DNA from: CAVWSM01 sp963757805
GTDB taxonomy: Bacteria; Actinomycetota; Actinomycetes; Jiangellales; Jiangellaceae
DNA length: 64,000 nucleotides
Direction of reading: 5' to 3'
Assembly (NCBI GenBank): GCA_963757805.1
Contig: CAVWSM010000006.1
Location: 806,001-870,000 of the forward strand
Under the pieces are notes generated by a model. That model ran no database searches and was not told where the DNA came from. It was given only the letters and a program-made list of their open reading frames with translations. Positions 5,963-14,740 of this stretch are shown here, one piece after another; the first letter of the stretch is position 1; each line of letters begins with the position of its first letter. The position numbers and the translations under genes are program-made.

Positions 5963-8875
5963 CCGGGCATACGCGACCGCCTGCGCGTCCGACAGCGCAC
6001 GGCCTCGCGCCCGCGCCGCTTCCGCGGCGTCAGCCCCGACCGCCTGCTCGGCTCGCTGCACAGCCTGCGCGAGCCGAGTAGCTTGGTCGCCGTACAGCGG
6101 CGGTGCCGTTGCCGACGCGGCGCCGGCGGCGTACAGCACCAGGAGCTCCTCATGGCGGTCGAGCCGCCCGAGCAGCTCCATGAACGACTGCAGGGTCCCC
6201 CACTCCATGCGCCAGACGCCGTCACGTTGCCAGGCGCCGAGGACGTCACCGAAGGCAGCCAATGCGTTGGCCGGGTCACGGGCGCGGGCCGCTTGCGCGG
6301 CGACCGCGGACATGGCGACACGCTCGACGAGCCGTCGTCCACTGGTACGAGCCAGTGCGATCGCCCGCCGGAGGCCCGGTAGCCCGGCGTCGGGTTCGTC
6401 GGAGTGCATGACGATCGCACGGCCGACCTCCGCCCAGGCCTGCGCAGTCGGGATCGGCGACCGCTCGGCGAACGCGACCAGGGCCGCCGTCCGCCGCCGC
6501 GCCTCTTCGACGTCTCCCATGTAGAAGCGCATGGCGGCGGCGTCGCCCATGGCTTCCATCGTGCGGAGCCCCGGCGGGTCCAGCTCGCGCAGCCGCTCCA
6601 GGTAGCGGTCGACTGCGTCGACATCACCCGACCGGGCGGCGAACCAGATGAAAGCCTCGAGCGCGGCCGGTCCCAGCGGCTGCCCACGATGCTCCATCAC
6701 GCGCAGCCGCTTCACCAGGGCCTCCACGTCATCGCGGTCGCCGGAGATGCCGCGCCACGCGGCCAGCGCGCCGAGCGCCTCGCTCGCAAGCGGATGCCCG
6801 CTGTCGCCGAAGCGGTCGACCGTCTCCTGCACCCAGCCGTACACCTCAGACCGCAGGCACCACGAAGCGAGCAGGTGGAGTGCCGACACCAGCGCGAGCG
6901 CCACGTCGGCGTCGCCCTCGTCGAGGGACCACCGCATCGCCGCGCGCAGGTTGTCCAGCTCGCGCTCGAACCGTTCGATCACGACTGGTTCATCCGCGGT
7001 GAACTGTCCGGCGTCGAGCGCACGGGCGAGCGCCACCGCCCACTGAGCGTGGGCGCGACGGGTCACCGCTGCCTCTTCGGGTGTGAGCGCCTGCAAGCCG
7101 AACTCGCGCATCGTCTCGAGCAGCCGGTAGCGAGTCAGCGGACCCGTGTCGAGGCGCTCGAGCATGGAGCGTTCCGCCAGTCCCGCCAGCAGGCGTGGGA
7201 TGTCACGCTCGGCCAACCCATCATCGCTGCAGACACTGCGCGCCGCGTCGACCTCGAACCCGCCGTGAAACACCGACACCCGCCGGAACAGCGCCTGTGC
7301 CGCCGGCTCCAAGAGGTCGTACGACCACCTGACGACATCCAGCAGGTTGCGCTCCCGACCGCCGAGCAGCCGCGGCTCGCCGAGCAGTGCGAGCCGGTCG
7401 CCGAGCTGCCGTCGCAGATCGGCCATGGTCATGACCCGGGTCAGCGGAGCGGCAAGCTCGATGGCGAGCGGCAAACCGTCCAGTGCCGTGCATATGGAAC
7501 GCACAAGCTCACGGTCGTTTGCGTCCGCCCCGACCTGGACGCCCGCCTCCGCGGCGCGTTCGACGAACAGCATTTCCGCATCGTCGACGGCCAGCGGTGC
7601 AAGCGTGATGACCGTCTCCCCTGCGATGCCGAGGGGTTGCCGGCTGGTCGCCAGCACGCGCAGCCCCGGACACCGGCCGAGCAGGATGTGCGCGATGCGC
7701 CGTACGGGCTGCAGAAGGTGCTCGCAGTTGTCGAGGATGAGGACGACCGACTCGGCCCCCACGCGGCCGGCCAGTGTCTGCACGGGGTCGTCGCCCGGCT
7801 CCGGCTCGGTCCTGAAGGCTGCCGCCATCGCGTGACCGACCGAGTCGCCGGCGTCCACCGACGACAGGTCGCAGAACACCGCCGGTGGGGACCGGTCGGC
7901 GACCGTGTCCACCGCCAGCGTTGTCTTCCCGACGCCGCCGACGCCCACCACTGTCACGAGTCGCGATGACGAGAGCGCGGACCGCACCCGTTCGCGGTCT
8001 GCATCTCGTCCGATCAGCCGGGAGACGCTCGCTGGCACGGGCGTCCCGCGGCGATCAGCTGTTGCCGCCGACTGCGGGATCTCGCGCGCCAGAATCCGGC
8101 GCTGCAGGTCCTGCAGCTGTGGTGAGGGATCCAGTCCGAGCTCGTTGGCGAGATGCGCGCAGGCTCGCGTGTAAGCCCCGAGCGCCTCCGCGGACCGGCC
8201 CGCCCGGGCGTAGCCCTCCACAAGCAGGGCCCACAGCTCCTCACGCAGCGGCTCTTGGCCGACCAGTGCTTCGAGTTGAGCCACAGGCGGTTCGTTGCCG
8301 GTACGCAGCTCCAGCCGCAGGCGCGCGGTCAGCGCCTCTTGACGCGCACGGACCAGCTGCTCGCGCAGCGCGACTGCCTCTGGGGTGTCCGAGGTCTCCG
8401 CCGGCTCCGCGCCACGCCACAGCGCGAGGGCCCGGTGGTAGCCCTCCAGCGCTGCCCCCTCGTCACCCGAGCGCTCGCTGTCCCGCGCCGCCGCGACCTC
8501 ATCGGCGAACCGTGCCGCGTCAACTGCTCCACGCGGCAGTGTGAGCACGTACGCGGACTCGCGGCGCGCCACCGCACCGTTGCCTCCGATGACCTGCCGG
8601 ATGCGGGAGACGTACGTCTGCAGGCTCTTGTCCGCCGTCCTCGGCGGATCGTCGGCCCACAGGAGGCTCGACAACCGGTCAACCGAGACCGGCTCGCCGA
8701 CTTGCACTGCGAGCAGCGTGAGGACGGCGCGTTCCTGTCGACCGGGCAGCGTCCGCGGCTCACCGCCGACCTGGATCTCGAGCGGACCGAGCACGCGGAT
8801 CTCGACCGGGGTGGTGTCAGTCGCCCCGGTCGCCGAGCGGGCCGCTACCGAACCGCGACCGGACCGCGGGTCCAC
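5942..8875 (-). CDS. AfsR/SARP-type regulator: OmpR-like DNA-binding, BTAD, NB-ARC ATPase and TPR-like tail
   Basis: The 977-residue protein opens (about residues 25-105) with an OmpR/PhoB-type winged helix (VEIRVLGPLEIQVGG, LLAVQVGEPVSVDRLSSLLW). The bacterial transcriptional activation domain follows (about 110-260, with ALALWRGAEPAE and ALGAYTRACAHLANELGLDPSPQLQDL). An NB-ARC/STAND ATPase comes next, with Walker A GVGGVGKTTLA near residue 315 and Walker B-like VVLILDNCEHLL. The remaining 450 residues are alanine- and leucine-rich helical repeats. Such proteins are signal-gated activators of secondary metabolism or stress genes. No biosynthetic cluster is adjacent, so the target is unknown. 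The first 20 residues are low complexity, so the true start could be slightly downstream. Confidence 0.88.
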   Translation of the reverse strand: MDPRSGRGSVAARSATGATDTTPVEIRVLGPLEIQVGGEPRTLPGRQERAVLTLLAVQVGEPVSVDRLSSLLWADDPPRTADKSLQTYVSRIRQVIGGNGAVARRESAYVLTLPRGAVDAARFADEVAAARDSERSGDEGAALEGYHRALALWRGAEPAETSDTPEAVALREQLVRARQEALTARLRLELRTGNEPPVAQLEALVGQEPLREELWALLVEGYARAGRSAEALGAYTRACAHLANELGLDPSPQLQDLQRRILAREIPQSAATADRRGTPVPASVSRLIGRDADRERVRSALSSSRLVTVVGVGGVGKTTLAVDTVADRSPPAVFCDLSSVDAGDSVGHAMAAAFRTEPEPGDDPVQTLAGRVGAESVVLILDNCEHLLQPVRRIAHILLGRCPGLRVLATSRQPLGIAGETVITLAPLAVDDAEMLFVERAAEAGVQVGADANDRELVRSICTALDGLPLAIELAAPLTRVMTMADLRRQLGDRLALLGEPRLLGGRERNLLDVVRWSYDLLEPAAQALFRRVSVFHGGFEVDAARSVCSDDGLAERDIPRLLAGLAERSMLERLDTGPLTRYRLLETMREFGLQALTPEEAAVTRRAHAQWAVALARALDAGQFTADEPVVIERFERELDNLRAAMRWSLDEGDADVALALVSALHLLASWCLRSEVYGWVQETVDRFGDSGHPLASEALGALAAWRGISGDRDDVEALVKRLRVMEHRGQPLGPAALEAFIWFAARSGDVDAVDRYLERLRELDPPGLRTMEAMGDAAAMRFYMGDVEEARRRTAALVAFAERSPIPTAQAWAEVGRAIVMHSDEPDAGLPGLRRAIALARTSGRRLVERVAMSAVAAQAARARDPANALAAFGDVLGAWQRDGVWRMEWGTLQSFMELLGRLDRHEELLVLYAAGAASATAPPLYGDQATRLAQAVQRAEQAVGADAAEAARARGRALSDAQAVAYARSLLSRP

Positions 8876-9095
8876 GCGCGCAGTCTAACGACGCAATGAA
8901 GCCCAAGCAGAAAGGCTCAATGATGCGACGCTCTGCCAGGACAGTCGAGGCGCGCGCCGGGGGAAGCCCTCCGGAGGATGGCGGCTGGCTGCTGCGCATG
9001 CTCGCCCGGATGCTGACATCCGGGCCTTATCTACCGATCACCGGCGTGGTACCGCCTATGTGGGCGATGCGCGCGCGGTCCACGAGGGGGCAGCA

Positions 9096-9881
9096 ATGAC
9101 CACATGGGACATCGAGAGCTTGTTCGCCGACAAGGGCACATCCGCGTGGTTCCCGCTGGTCGAGCCGACGCAGCGCTGGATCAGGGTGCGACTGGGTGAT
9201 CAGCTGATCGCCGACAGCCGACGGGCCATGCTGCACGTCGACTATGGCCCGGGGGTCCTTCCGACCTACTACCTCCCGCTCGAGGACGTCGACACGAGTG
9301 CGCTCGTCGACCAGCACGACGGGCCGGACGGCACAACCCGCTGGTCGGTCCGTGCCGAGAATCGGGTTGCTGACGACGCCGCGTACGGATATCTGACGAC
9401 TGGTTCGCCGACAATGCCGGAGCTTGCCGGCCACGTCTCCTTCTCCTGGGATCGGCTGCGCTGGTTCGAGGAGGAGCAGCGGGTGTTCCTCCACGCCCGC
9501 GACCCGTACAAGCGCGTGGACGTGCTGCCGAGCTCACGACACGTGATCGTCGAGGTCGCGGGACAGGTTGTCGCCGAGTCGCGGCGCCCGACGCTGCTCT
9601 TCGAGACATGGCTGCCTCCTCGCTTCTACCTTCCGCGCGAGGACGTACGCATGGACCTCCTGCAGCCGAGCCGCACCGTGACCGCGTGCCCGTACAAGGG
9701 CGTCGCCTCGTACTGGTCAGTGCGCGCAGGCGACACCGACATGCCGGATCTGGTGTGGAGCTATTGCGACCCGATCCGCGAGGTGCCGGACATCCGCAAC
9801 CTGTTCTGCTTCTTCAACGAGCACGTCGACCTGGTCGTCGATGGTGAGCGGCTGCCGCGGCCGATCACGCCGTGGAGCTGA
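9096..9881 (+). CDS. Tandem DUF427 domain protein
   Basis: The 261-residue product holds two similar halves. Each has the DUF427 pattern: RVRLGDQLIADSRRAML then TYYLPLEDVD in the first, HVIVEVAGQVVAESRRPTLLFET then RFYLPREDVRMD in the second. Each ends with a Trp-Ser-Val-Arg turn (TTRWSVRAE, ASYWSVRAG). DUF427 proteins form small beta-barrels; some bind nucleotide-like ligands, but the function is unknown. I chose the ATG at 9096 because GAGGGGGCAGCA precedes it. The gene is divergent from the BTAD regulator across a 220-base gap that contains no other convincing gene and could be controlled by it. Confidence 0.8.
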   Translation: MTTWDIESLFADKGTSAWFPLVEPTQRWIRVRLGDQLIADSRRAMLHVDYGPGVLPTYYLPLEDVDTSALVDQHDGPDGTTRWSVRAENRVADDAAYGYLTTGSPTMPELAGHVSFSWDRLRWFEEEQRVFLHARDPYKRVDVLPSSRHVIVEVAGQVVAESRRPTLLFETWLPPRFYLPREDVRMDLLQPSRTVTACPYKGVASYWSVRAGDTDMPDLVWSYCDPIREVPDIRNLFCFFNEHVDLVVDGERLPRPITPWS

Positions 9882-9894
9882 TGGGCCGGTCGCG

Positions 9895-9975
9895 GGAATG
9901 ACCACGTTAAGCAGGGTTCGCCCCGCATGACTAGGCATGCAGCCCTGGTGGTGCGGGGGGAAGCCTGTTGATGGC
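9895..9975. repeat. Palindromic intergenic repeat, family A copy 1
   Basis: The left arm GGAATGACCACGT is followed by TAAGCAGG, a CCCCGC block, an inner AGGC..GCAGCCCTGG, GGTGCGGGG and a degenerate right arm AAGCCTGTT. It matches copies at 26921-27010 and 62343-62425 and a half-copy at 57023-57048. It lies between the convergent DUF427 gene and ilvE and may act as a two-way terminator. Confidence 0.7.
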
Positions 9976-9988
9976 CCCGGCGCGTACG

Positions 9989-11092
9989 TCAGAGGACGCG
10001 GTGCAGGTAGCCGTGGGTGTCCTCGACCCGGCCGTACTGGATGTCGAGCAGAGTGTCTCGGATCGCGGTCGTCACCGGGCCCACCTCGTCGCCTGAGCCA
10101 ACCTCGCCGTCACGCCAGACCAGGCGGCCGACCGGCGTGACGACGGCGGCGGTGCCGCAGGCGAACACCTCGGTGATGCGTCCGCTGCGCACACCCTCGC
10201 GCCACTCGTCGATGTCGAAGCGGCGCTCCTCGACCTTGTGGCCGTAGTCGCCGGCGATCTGCAGGATCGACGAGCGGGTTACGCCCTCGAGGATGGTGCC
10301 GAGCTCCGGCGTGACGATCAACCCGTCGTCGAAGACGAAGAACAGGTTCATGCCGCCGAGCTCCTCGACCCAGCGGCCCTCGATCGCATCGAGGAAGCAG
10401 ACCTGGTCGCAGCCGTGCTCGAGCGCCTCCCGCTGTGGGAGCAGGCTCGCGGCGTAATTGCCACCGGTCTTGGCCGCGCCCATGCCGCCGCGGGCCGCTC
10501 GGGTGTAGTTGTCCGAGAGCCAGATGGAGACCGGCTTGACGCCGGAGGCGAAGTAGGCGCCGGCCGGCGAGGCGATCACGCAGTAGGTGACCTGCTGCGC
10601 CGGGCGCACCCCGAGGAACACCTCGGAGGCGAACATGAACGGCCGAAGGTAGAGGCTCGCCTCGCCACCGCTCGGCACCCATTCCTGGTCGACCTGCACC
10701 AGGGCGTCGATGGAGGCGACGAAGTCGTCTACCGGCAGCTGCGGCAGGGCAAGCCGTTGGGCAGACCGCGCGAATCGCTCACCGTTGGCCCACGGACGGA
10801 AGGTCCAGATCGATCCGTCGGCGTGCCGGTAGGCCTTCATGCCCTCGAAGATCTCCTGCGCGTAGTGAAGCACCGCGCTCGCCGGGTCGACCTGGAAGGG
10901 TCCGTACGGTCGCACGGCCGCGTCGTGCCAACCCCTGTCGAAGGTCCACATGGCGGTGACCATGTGATCGGTGAAGTACTTGCCGAACCCGGGGGCGGCG
11001 AGGATCTCGGCCCGACGATCAGCGGATACGACCTGCTGGGACCTCTGGATCGCGAACTCCAGGCGGGTCGTGGCAGGTGTCGTCGCGCTCAT
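9989..11092 (-). CDS. ilvE: Branched-chain amino acid aminotransferase
   Basis: The 367-residue fold-type IV PLP enzyme performs the last step of Leu, Ile and Val synthesis, transferring the amino group of glutamate to the 2-oxo acids. Visible family signatures are QVDPASAVLHYAQEIFEGMKAY, SLYLRPFMFASE, the PLP-lysine region GGMGAAKTGGNYAASL, ELGGMNLFFVFDD and TEVFACGTAAVVTPVG. The length and the AAKTGGNYA motif place it with the long BCAT type. A GGGAG ribosome binding site precedes the ATG. No leader peptide like that of ilvB is seen upstream. It stands alone but belongs with the other BCAA genes in this window. Confidence 0.95.
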   Translation of the reverse strand: MSATTPATTRLEFAIQRSQQVVSADRRAEILAAPGFGKYFTDHMVTAMWTFDRGWHDAAVRPYGPFQVDPASAVLHYAQEIFEGMKAYRHADGSIWTFRPWANGERFARSAQRLALPQLPVDDFVASIDALVQVDQEWVPSGGEASLYLRPFMFASEVFLGVRPAQQVTYCVIASPAGAYFASGVKPVSIWLSDNYTRAARGGMGAAKTGGNYAASLLPQREALEHGCDQVCFLDAIEGRWVEELGGMNLFFVFDDGLIVTPELGTILEGVTRSSILQIAGDYGHKVEERRFDIDEWREGVRSGRITEVFACGTAAVVTPVGRLVWRDGEVGSGDEVGPVTTAIRDTLLDIQYGRVEDTHGYLHRVL

Positions 11093-11162
11093 GTCGCAGG
11101 CTCCCGGGGGCAGGTAGTTGGGCGTCCTACGAAAACGCTAGCAGCGCACCGGCCCGGGAGGT

Positions 11163-12080
11163 TTACCTGCTCAGAGTCGCGCTGGCCGAGCCTCCGAAGT
11201 TGCTGCGTACGGTGATGAACTCCGGGTTGGTTACCCAGCCACGCTTGATCGAGTAGCGCCCGCCGCCATTGTTGTTCAAGGTCAACAACTCGGCTCCCGA
11301 CCGCGAGAAGACTTTCAGGATCGCGTTGGGATTGGTGCTGGTCGCCTGGATCTCGAGCAGACCCCGGTCCCACTTGGCCTTCGTGATGCGCACCGTGTCG
11401 GTCTGTGCGGGTGCCCCGGGCGTGACGGTGACCGTGGTCGTCTTCGTGATGGCAAACCAGGAAGCGGTGATAGTCACCGTGGTGTTCTGGCCGACCGCCG
11501 TCGTCGTCACCGGGAAGTCTCCGGTGGACGCGCCACCGCTGACCACTACGTCGGTCGGGACCTGGAGCACGGCAGGGTTACTGCTTGACAGCTGGACGTT
11601 GGCGCCGTTGGTGGCTCCACTGAACGTCACCCGTCCCGTCGCCGCACTGCCTCCTGTCAGGGATGACGGAGTAACCGCGACCGCCGCAAGCTGCGGTCCG
11701 GCCGGTGTCGCGGCGTTGACCGACAGGTTGGCGGTGCGAGGCACATTGCCCACGGCGGCCATGATCTGGACGATCGTCTCCGGCGCTGCCGCATTTGTAG
11801 CGATCGTGAACGTGCCCTGGACCTCCTGCCCCGGTTGACCGCCCGGCACGACGATGCTGGCCGGCACCGACGCGACGTCCGGATCGCTGCTGAACAGCAG
11901 GACAGTCGTCGGGGTCGTGTCGGAAATGATGAACACCGTGCCGGTCGCGGATGCGCCGTCGCGGACCATCGAGGGCGCGACGGACAGGTGCGAGATGGAG
12001 CCCGCGGCGGAGGCGGGCGCCGGGGTGATGAGCAGCCATCCGAACAATGCGAGCACAGCGATGACGAGAACGCGTCGCAT
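11163..12080 (-). CDS. Secreted Ig-like beta-sandwich protein
   Basis: The 305-residue product begins with a signal peptide (MRRVLVIAVLALFGWLL, then a likely cut after ASA). The ATG at 12080 has GGGAG upstream and is preferred over one 45 bases earlier. The mature part contains two similar 90-residue Thr/Val/Ser-rich repeats with matching cores: TTVLLFSSDPDVASVPASIVV and NVQLSSSNPAVLQVPTDVVV, each followed by TFTIAT or FPVTTTAVGQNT. They resemble bacterial Ig-like (cadherin/Big-type) domains. The last 80 residues or so (TDTVRITKAKWDRGLLEIQATST) form another small beta domain seen in secreted actinobacterial proteins. No enzyme motif is visible; a cell-surface adhesive or structural role is inferred. 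Confidence 0.75.
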   Translation of the reverse strand: MRRVLVIAVLALFGWLLITPAPASAAGSISHLSVAPSMVRDGASATGTVFIISDTTPTTVLLFSSDPDVASVPASIVVPGGQPGQEVQGTFTIATNAAAPETIVQIMAAVGNVPRTANLSVNAATPAGPQLAAVAVTPSSLTGGSAATGRVTFSGATNGANVQLSSSNPAVLQVPTDVVVSGGASTGDFPVTTTAVGQNTTVTITASWFAITKTTTVTVTPGAPAQTDTVRITKAKWDRGLLEIQATSTNPNAILKVFSRSGAELLTLNNNGGGRYSIKRGWVTNPEFITVRSNFGGSASATLSR

Positions 12081-12158
12081 GATCACTCCCGTGAAGGTCG
12101 GGCCGATCCACACACTCGGCAGCACGTAATACGCGGGAGAGCGCGCGCGGGATTGACC

Positions 12159-12923
12159 TCACTCCTCGCCGACGAGACTGAAGGCGCGGAGTCGCCGCCC
12201 CGCGTACCACGTCGCCCCGACCGTGACGACCGTGAGCAGCACCACCGCAACGGGCAGTCGCACGTCCGCCTCGATCGCGCCGGGCTCGGCTACCGCCTCG
12301 GCCACGGAGAGCCCCCACTGCTGCACGCTCAACGTGCGGGCGCCGGAGACGAACCCCCCGATGAGGCCCTCCCACAGCAGGACGTAGGCGAGCCCGATCA
12401 CCACCGCGTGCCGGCTCACGACGCCGAGGAGGACGAACAGCGCGGCGTAGGCGACAGCTGCGAGCGCCGCGCCTACTCCGAACGCGACCGCGATGCCGCG
12501 GTCGAAACCAACCATGACGAGGCCGGCGACAAGGATGGCCAGCGTGCCAGTCGCCGCCGCCGCAACAGCAGCCACGGCGAACTTGGATCGGACGATCCGG
12601 CTCCGCGGTATGGGCTTGGCGAGCAGGTAGGTGATCGAGCCGTCATCGATCTCGGGCGCGATGACGCCCGTGCCGGCGATCAGTGCGACCAGCGGCAGCA
12701 GCGTGGCCAGGGCAAAGTTGGCCAGTACGCCGACCGCCGCGTCGTGGTCCACACCGAGAAAGCCTCGTACGGCGAAGGCCAGCGCCAGCAGCAGCGCCGG
12801 CAGGACGAGGAGCCACCAGCCGCGGCGACGGCCGGCAAGACCCGCCAGGGTGAGCCGCACAACGGTCGAGTCGACGACGCCCCCACGAGTGGGCGCAGCA
12901 GAGATGGGCTGTGTCGCGGTCAT
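12159..12923 (-). CDS. ABC-2 type transporter permease (pair 2)
   Basis: The 254-residue protein has six hydrophobic segments, among them GWWLLVLPALLLALAFAV and ATLLPLVALIAGTGVIAP. The EIDDGSITYLLAKPIPRSRIVRSKF stretch is diagnostic of ABC-2 permeases. It overlaps the preceding ATPase gene by four bases (GTGA/ATGA type), so the two are translationally coupled and form one exporter. The substrate is not evident; such pairs often move lipids, antibiotics or peptides. Confidence 0.85.
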   Translation of the reverse strand: MTATQPISAAPTRGGVVDSTVVRLTLAGLAGRRRGWWLLVLPALLLALAFAVRGFLGVDHDAAVGVLANFALATLLPLVALIAGTGVIAPEIDDGSITYLLAKPIPRSRIVRSKFAVAAVAAAATGTLAILVAGLVMVGFDRGIAVAFGVGAALAAVAYAALFVLLGVVSRHAVVIGLAYVLLWEGLIGGFVSGARTLSVQQWGLSVAEAVAEPGAIEADVRLPVAVVLLTVVTVGATWYAGRRLRAFSLVGEE

Positions 12924-13837
12924 GCTTCCACCAAGTAAGAGAAGACGCTCTCGAGGGACTCGTCGGCCGGCGAGACCTGCAGCAGCCGGACATCGGCATC
13001 GCGTGCCACTTGCGGGAGGAGCTCGGTGAATCGCCCGAAGTCGACGGCCTGCACGTGCAAGGCGGGCTCCCGGGTGTCGAGCTCGACCGAGGCAGTAGAG
13101 CCATCGGCGATGAGGGCCGCCGCGAGTGCCCGGTCGTCGCTGGAGCGGACGAGGTAGCGGTGCGGACGGTCCGTCATCAGGCGGCGAATCTTGCGGTAGT
13201 CACCGGACGCCGCGTGCCGGCCCGCCACGATGACCTCGATGTGGGTGGCGAGCTGCTCGACCTCTTCGAGGATGTGCGAGCTGAACAGGACGCTGCGGCC
13301 GTCGGACCCGAACCTGCGCAGCAGGTCCATGAGGTGCATCCGCTGCCGTGGATCCATGCCGTTGAACGGCTCGTCGAGCAGGAGTACGGCGGGGTCGTGG
13401 ACGAGCGCGGAGGCCATCTTGACGCGCTGGCGCATGCCCTTGGAGTAGGTGTTGAGCCGGCGGTCCTGCGAATCGATCATCTCGACCGTACGCAGTGCGC
13501 GCTCAGCAGCGGCATCCGGATCGGCCAGCCCGTGCAACTCAGCGTTGGCGACCACGAACTGCCGGCCGGTGAGGAAGTCGTACATCGCCTCCCGCTCGGG
13601 CACGAGCCCGATCTGGCGGTAGATCCGCTCGTTCTGCCAGACGGGTGTGTCGTCGAGCGTCACGGTCCCGGCCGACGGCTCAAGGAACCCGCTCATCATG
13701 TTGATCAGCGTCGTCTTGCCGGCACCGTTGGGCCCGAGCAGCCCGGTGATCCCAGGGCCGATCGACATGCTGATGTCGTTGACTGCGACGACGTTGCCGA
13801 ACCAACGGGAGACGCGGTCGATCTCGAGGGTCGCCAT
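12920..13837 (-). CDS. ABC transporter ATP-binding protein (pair 2)
   Basis: The 305-residue ATPase carries Walker A GLLGPNGAGKTTLINMMSG near residue 35, signature YSKGMRQRVKMASAL near 130, and Walker B VLLLDEPFNGMD with an H-loop in LFSSHILEEVE. A C-terminal extension of about 90 residues (HRYLVRSSDDRALAAALIADG) is common in ABC-2 exporter ATPases. It begins 3 bases after permease 1 ends and overlaps permease 2. Confidence 0.92.
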   Translation of the reverse strand: MATLEIDRVSRWFGNVVAVNDISMSIGPGITGLLGPNGAGKTTLINMMSGFLEPSAGTVTLDDTPVWQNERIYRQIGLVPEREAMYDFLTGRQFVVANAELHGLADPDAAAERALRTVEMIDSQDRRLNTYSKGMRQRVKMASALVHDPAVLLLDEPFNGMDPRQRMHLMDLLRRFGSDGRSVLFSSHILEEVEQLATHIEVIVAGRHAASGDYRKIRRLMTDRPHRYLVRSSDDRALAAALIADGSTASVELDTREPALHVQAVDFGRFTELLPQVARDADVRLLQVSPADESLESVFSYLVEA

Positions 13838-13840
13838 CGC

Positions 13841-14740
13841 TCAAACCTTCCGGTAGCGCAGGACGAGCAGCCAGTAGGACAGCGCCACCGAGCCGAGCAG
13901 CACGGCGGTGAACACCAGGCCGCCCACGGTGCCCGGTGGCCCGGCGATGCCCGCGACATCGTTGCCGGTCAGCCAGCTCTGCACCCCGTCGGCGAGGGTG
14001 ACGGGCGACAGCAGCCCGAACCACTGAGCGGCGGTGTGGCCTGCCGCTTCACCCGAGTCCTCGGCGATGCCTTGCAATGTGCTCGCGAACCCATAGCTCA
14101 GCATCAGCACGGAGATGATGGCGGCAATGCCGATCCCGCGGCGTGGGGTGACGGACGCGATCACGAGACTCAGGCCAGCGAAGAGCACGGCGAACAGCAA
14201 GGCGCCGACCAGCCCTCCGAGCAGGCCGAGTGTCTGGTCGGTGAAGTCAAGCTTGGCGAGCAGTGCCCCCGCGTAGAGCACGAGCAGCGGCGCCGCGAGC
14301 AGGATGAAGACCGCCCCCGTCATGGCGAGGAACTTGGCCCGTACGTAGTCGCCGCGGGTGATCGGGCGGGCGAGGTAGAGCGGCAGCACACCGAACCGCA
14401 GGTCCTTGGAGACCAGCTGGGGCGCCGTCGCCGATACGAAGATCGACACGGCGGCAATGAGGAAGACGACGTAATTGGTGTAGTCCAGCGGCAGCTCGTC
14501 GGCCTGCGTCGCCATGACCACGATCACGACGACGAGCGCCGGGATCACCATGACCCCGAGCAGCAGCATCGGCATCACCTTGGTCTTCGCGGACCGGCCG
14601 AGGCCGTAGGCGCCGCGCAGGCTGTCGACGAGAAGGCTGCGCGCGGCGTACGTGCGGCCGAGCCGCTCCCCTTCGTACGACCGGTAGCCGATGTCGTGGA
14701 TGACGTCGCTGTGCTGCGCGACGGGCGGTCCAGCGGTCAC
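13841..14740 (-). CDS. ABC-2 type transporter permease (pair 1)
   Basis: The 299-residue protein starts with a polar stretch (DIGYRSYEGERLGRTYAARSL) seen in actinobacterial ABC-2 permeases. It then has about six membrane spans: LLLGVMVIPALVVVIVVM, VFLIAAVSIFVSATAPQL, VFILLAAPLLVLYAGALLA and others. A conserved DLRFGVLPLYLARPITRGDYVRAKF loop lies between spans. Its start overlaps the end of ATPase 1 by four bases. Confidence 0.85.
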   Translation of the reverse strand: MTAGPPVAQHSDVIHDIGYRSYEGERLGRTYAARSLLVDSLRGAYGLGRSAKTKVMPMLLLGVMVIPALVVVIVVMATQADELPLDYTNYVVFLIAAVSIFVSATAPQLVSKDLRFGVLPLYLARPITRGDYVRAKFLAMTGAVFILLAAPLLVLYAGALLAKLDFTDQTLGLLGGLVGALLFAVLFAGLSLVIASVTPRRGIGIAAIISVLMLSYGFASTLQGIAEDSGEAAGHTAAQWFGLLSPVTLADGVQSWLTGNDVAGIAGPPGTVGGLVFTAVLLGSVALSYWLLVLRYRKV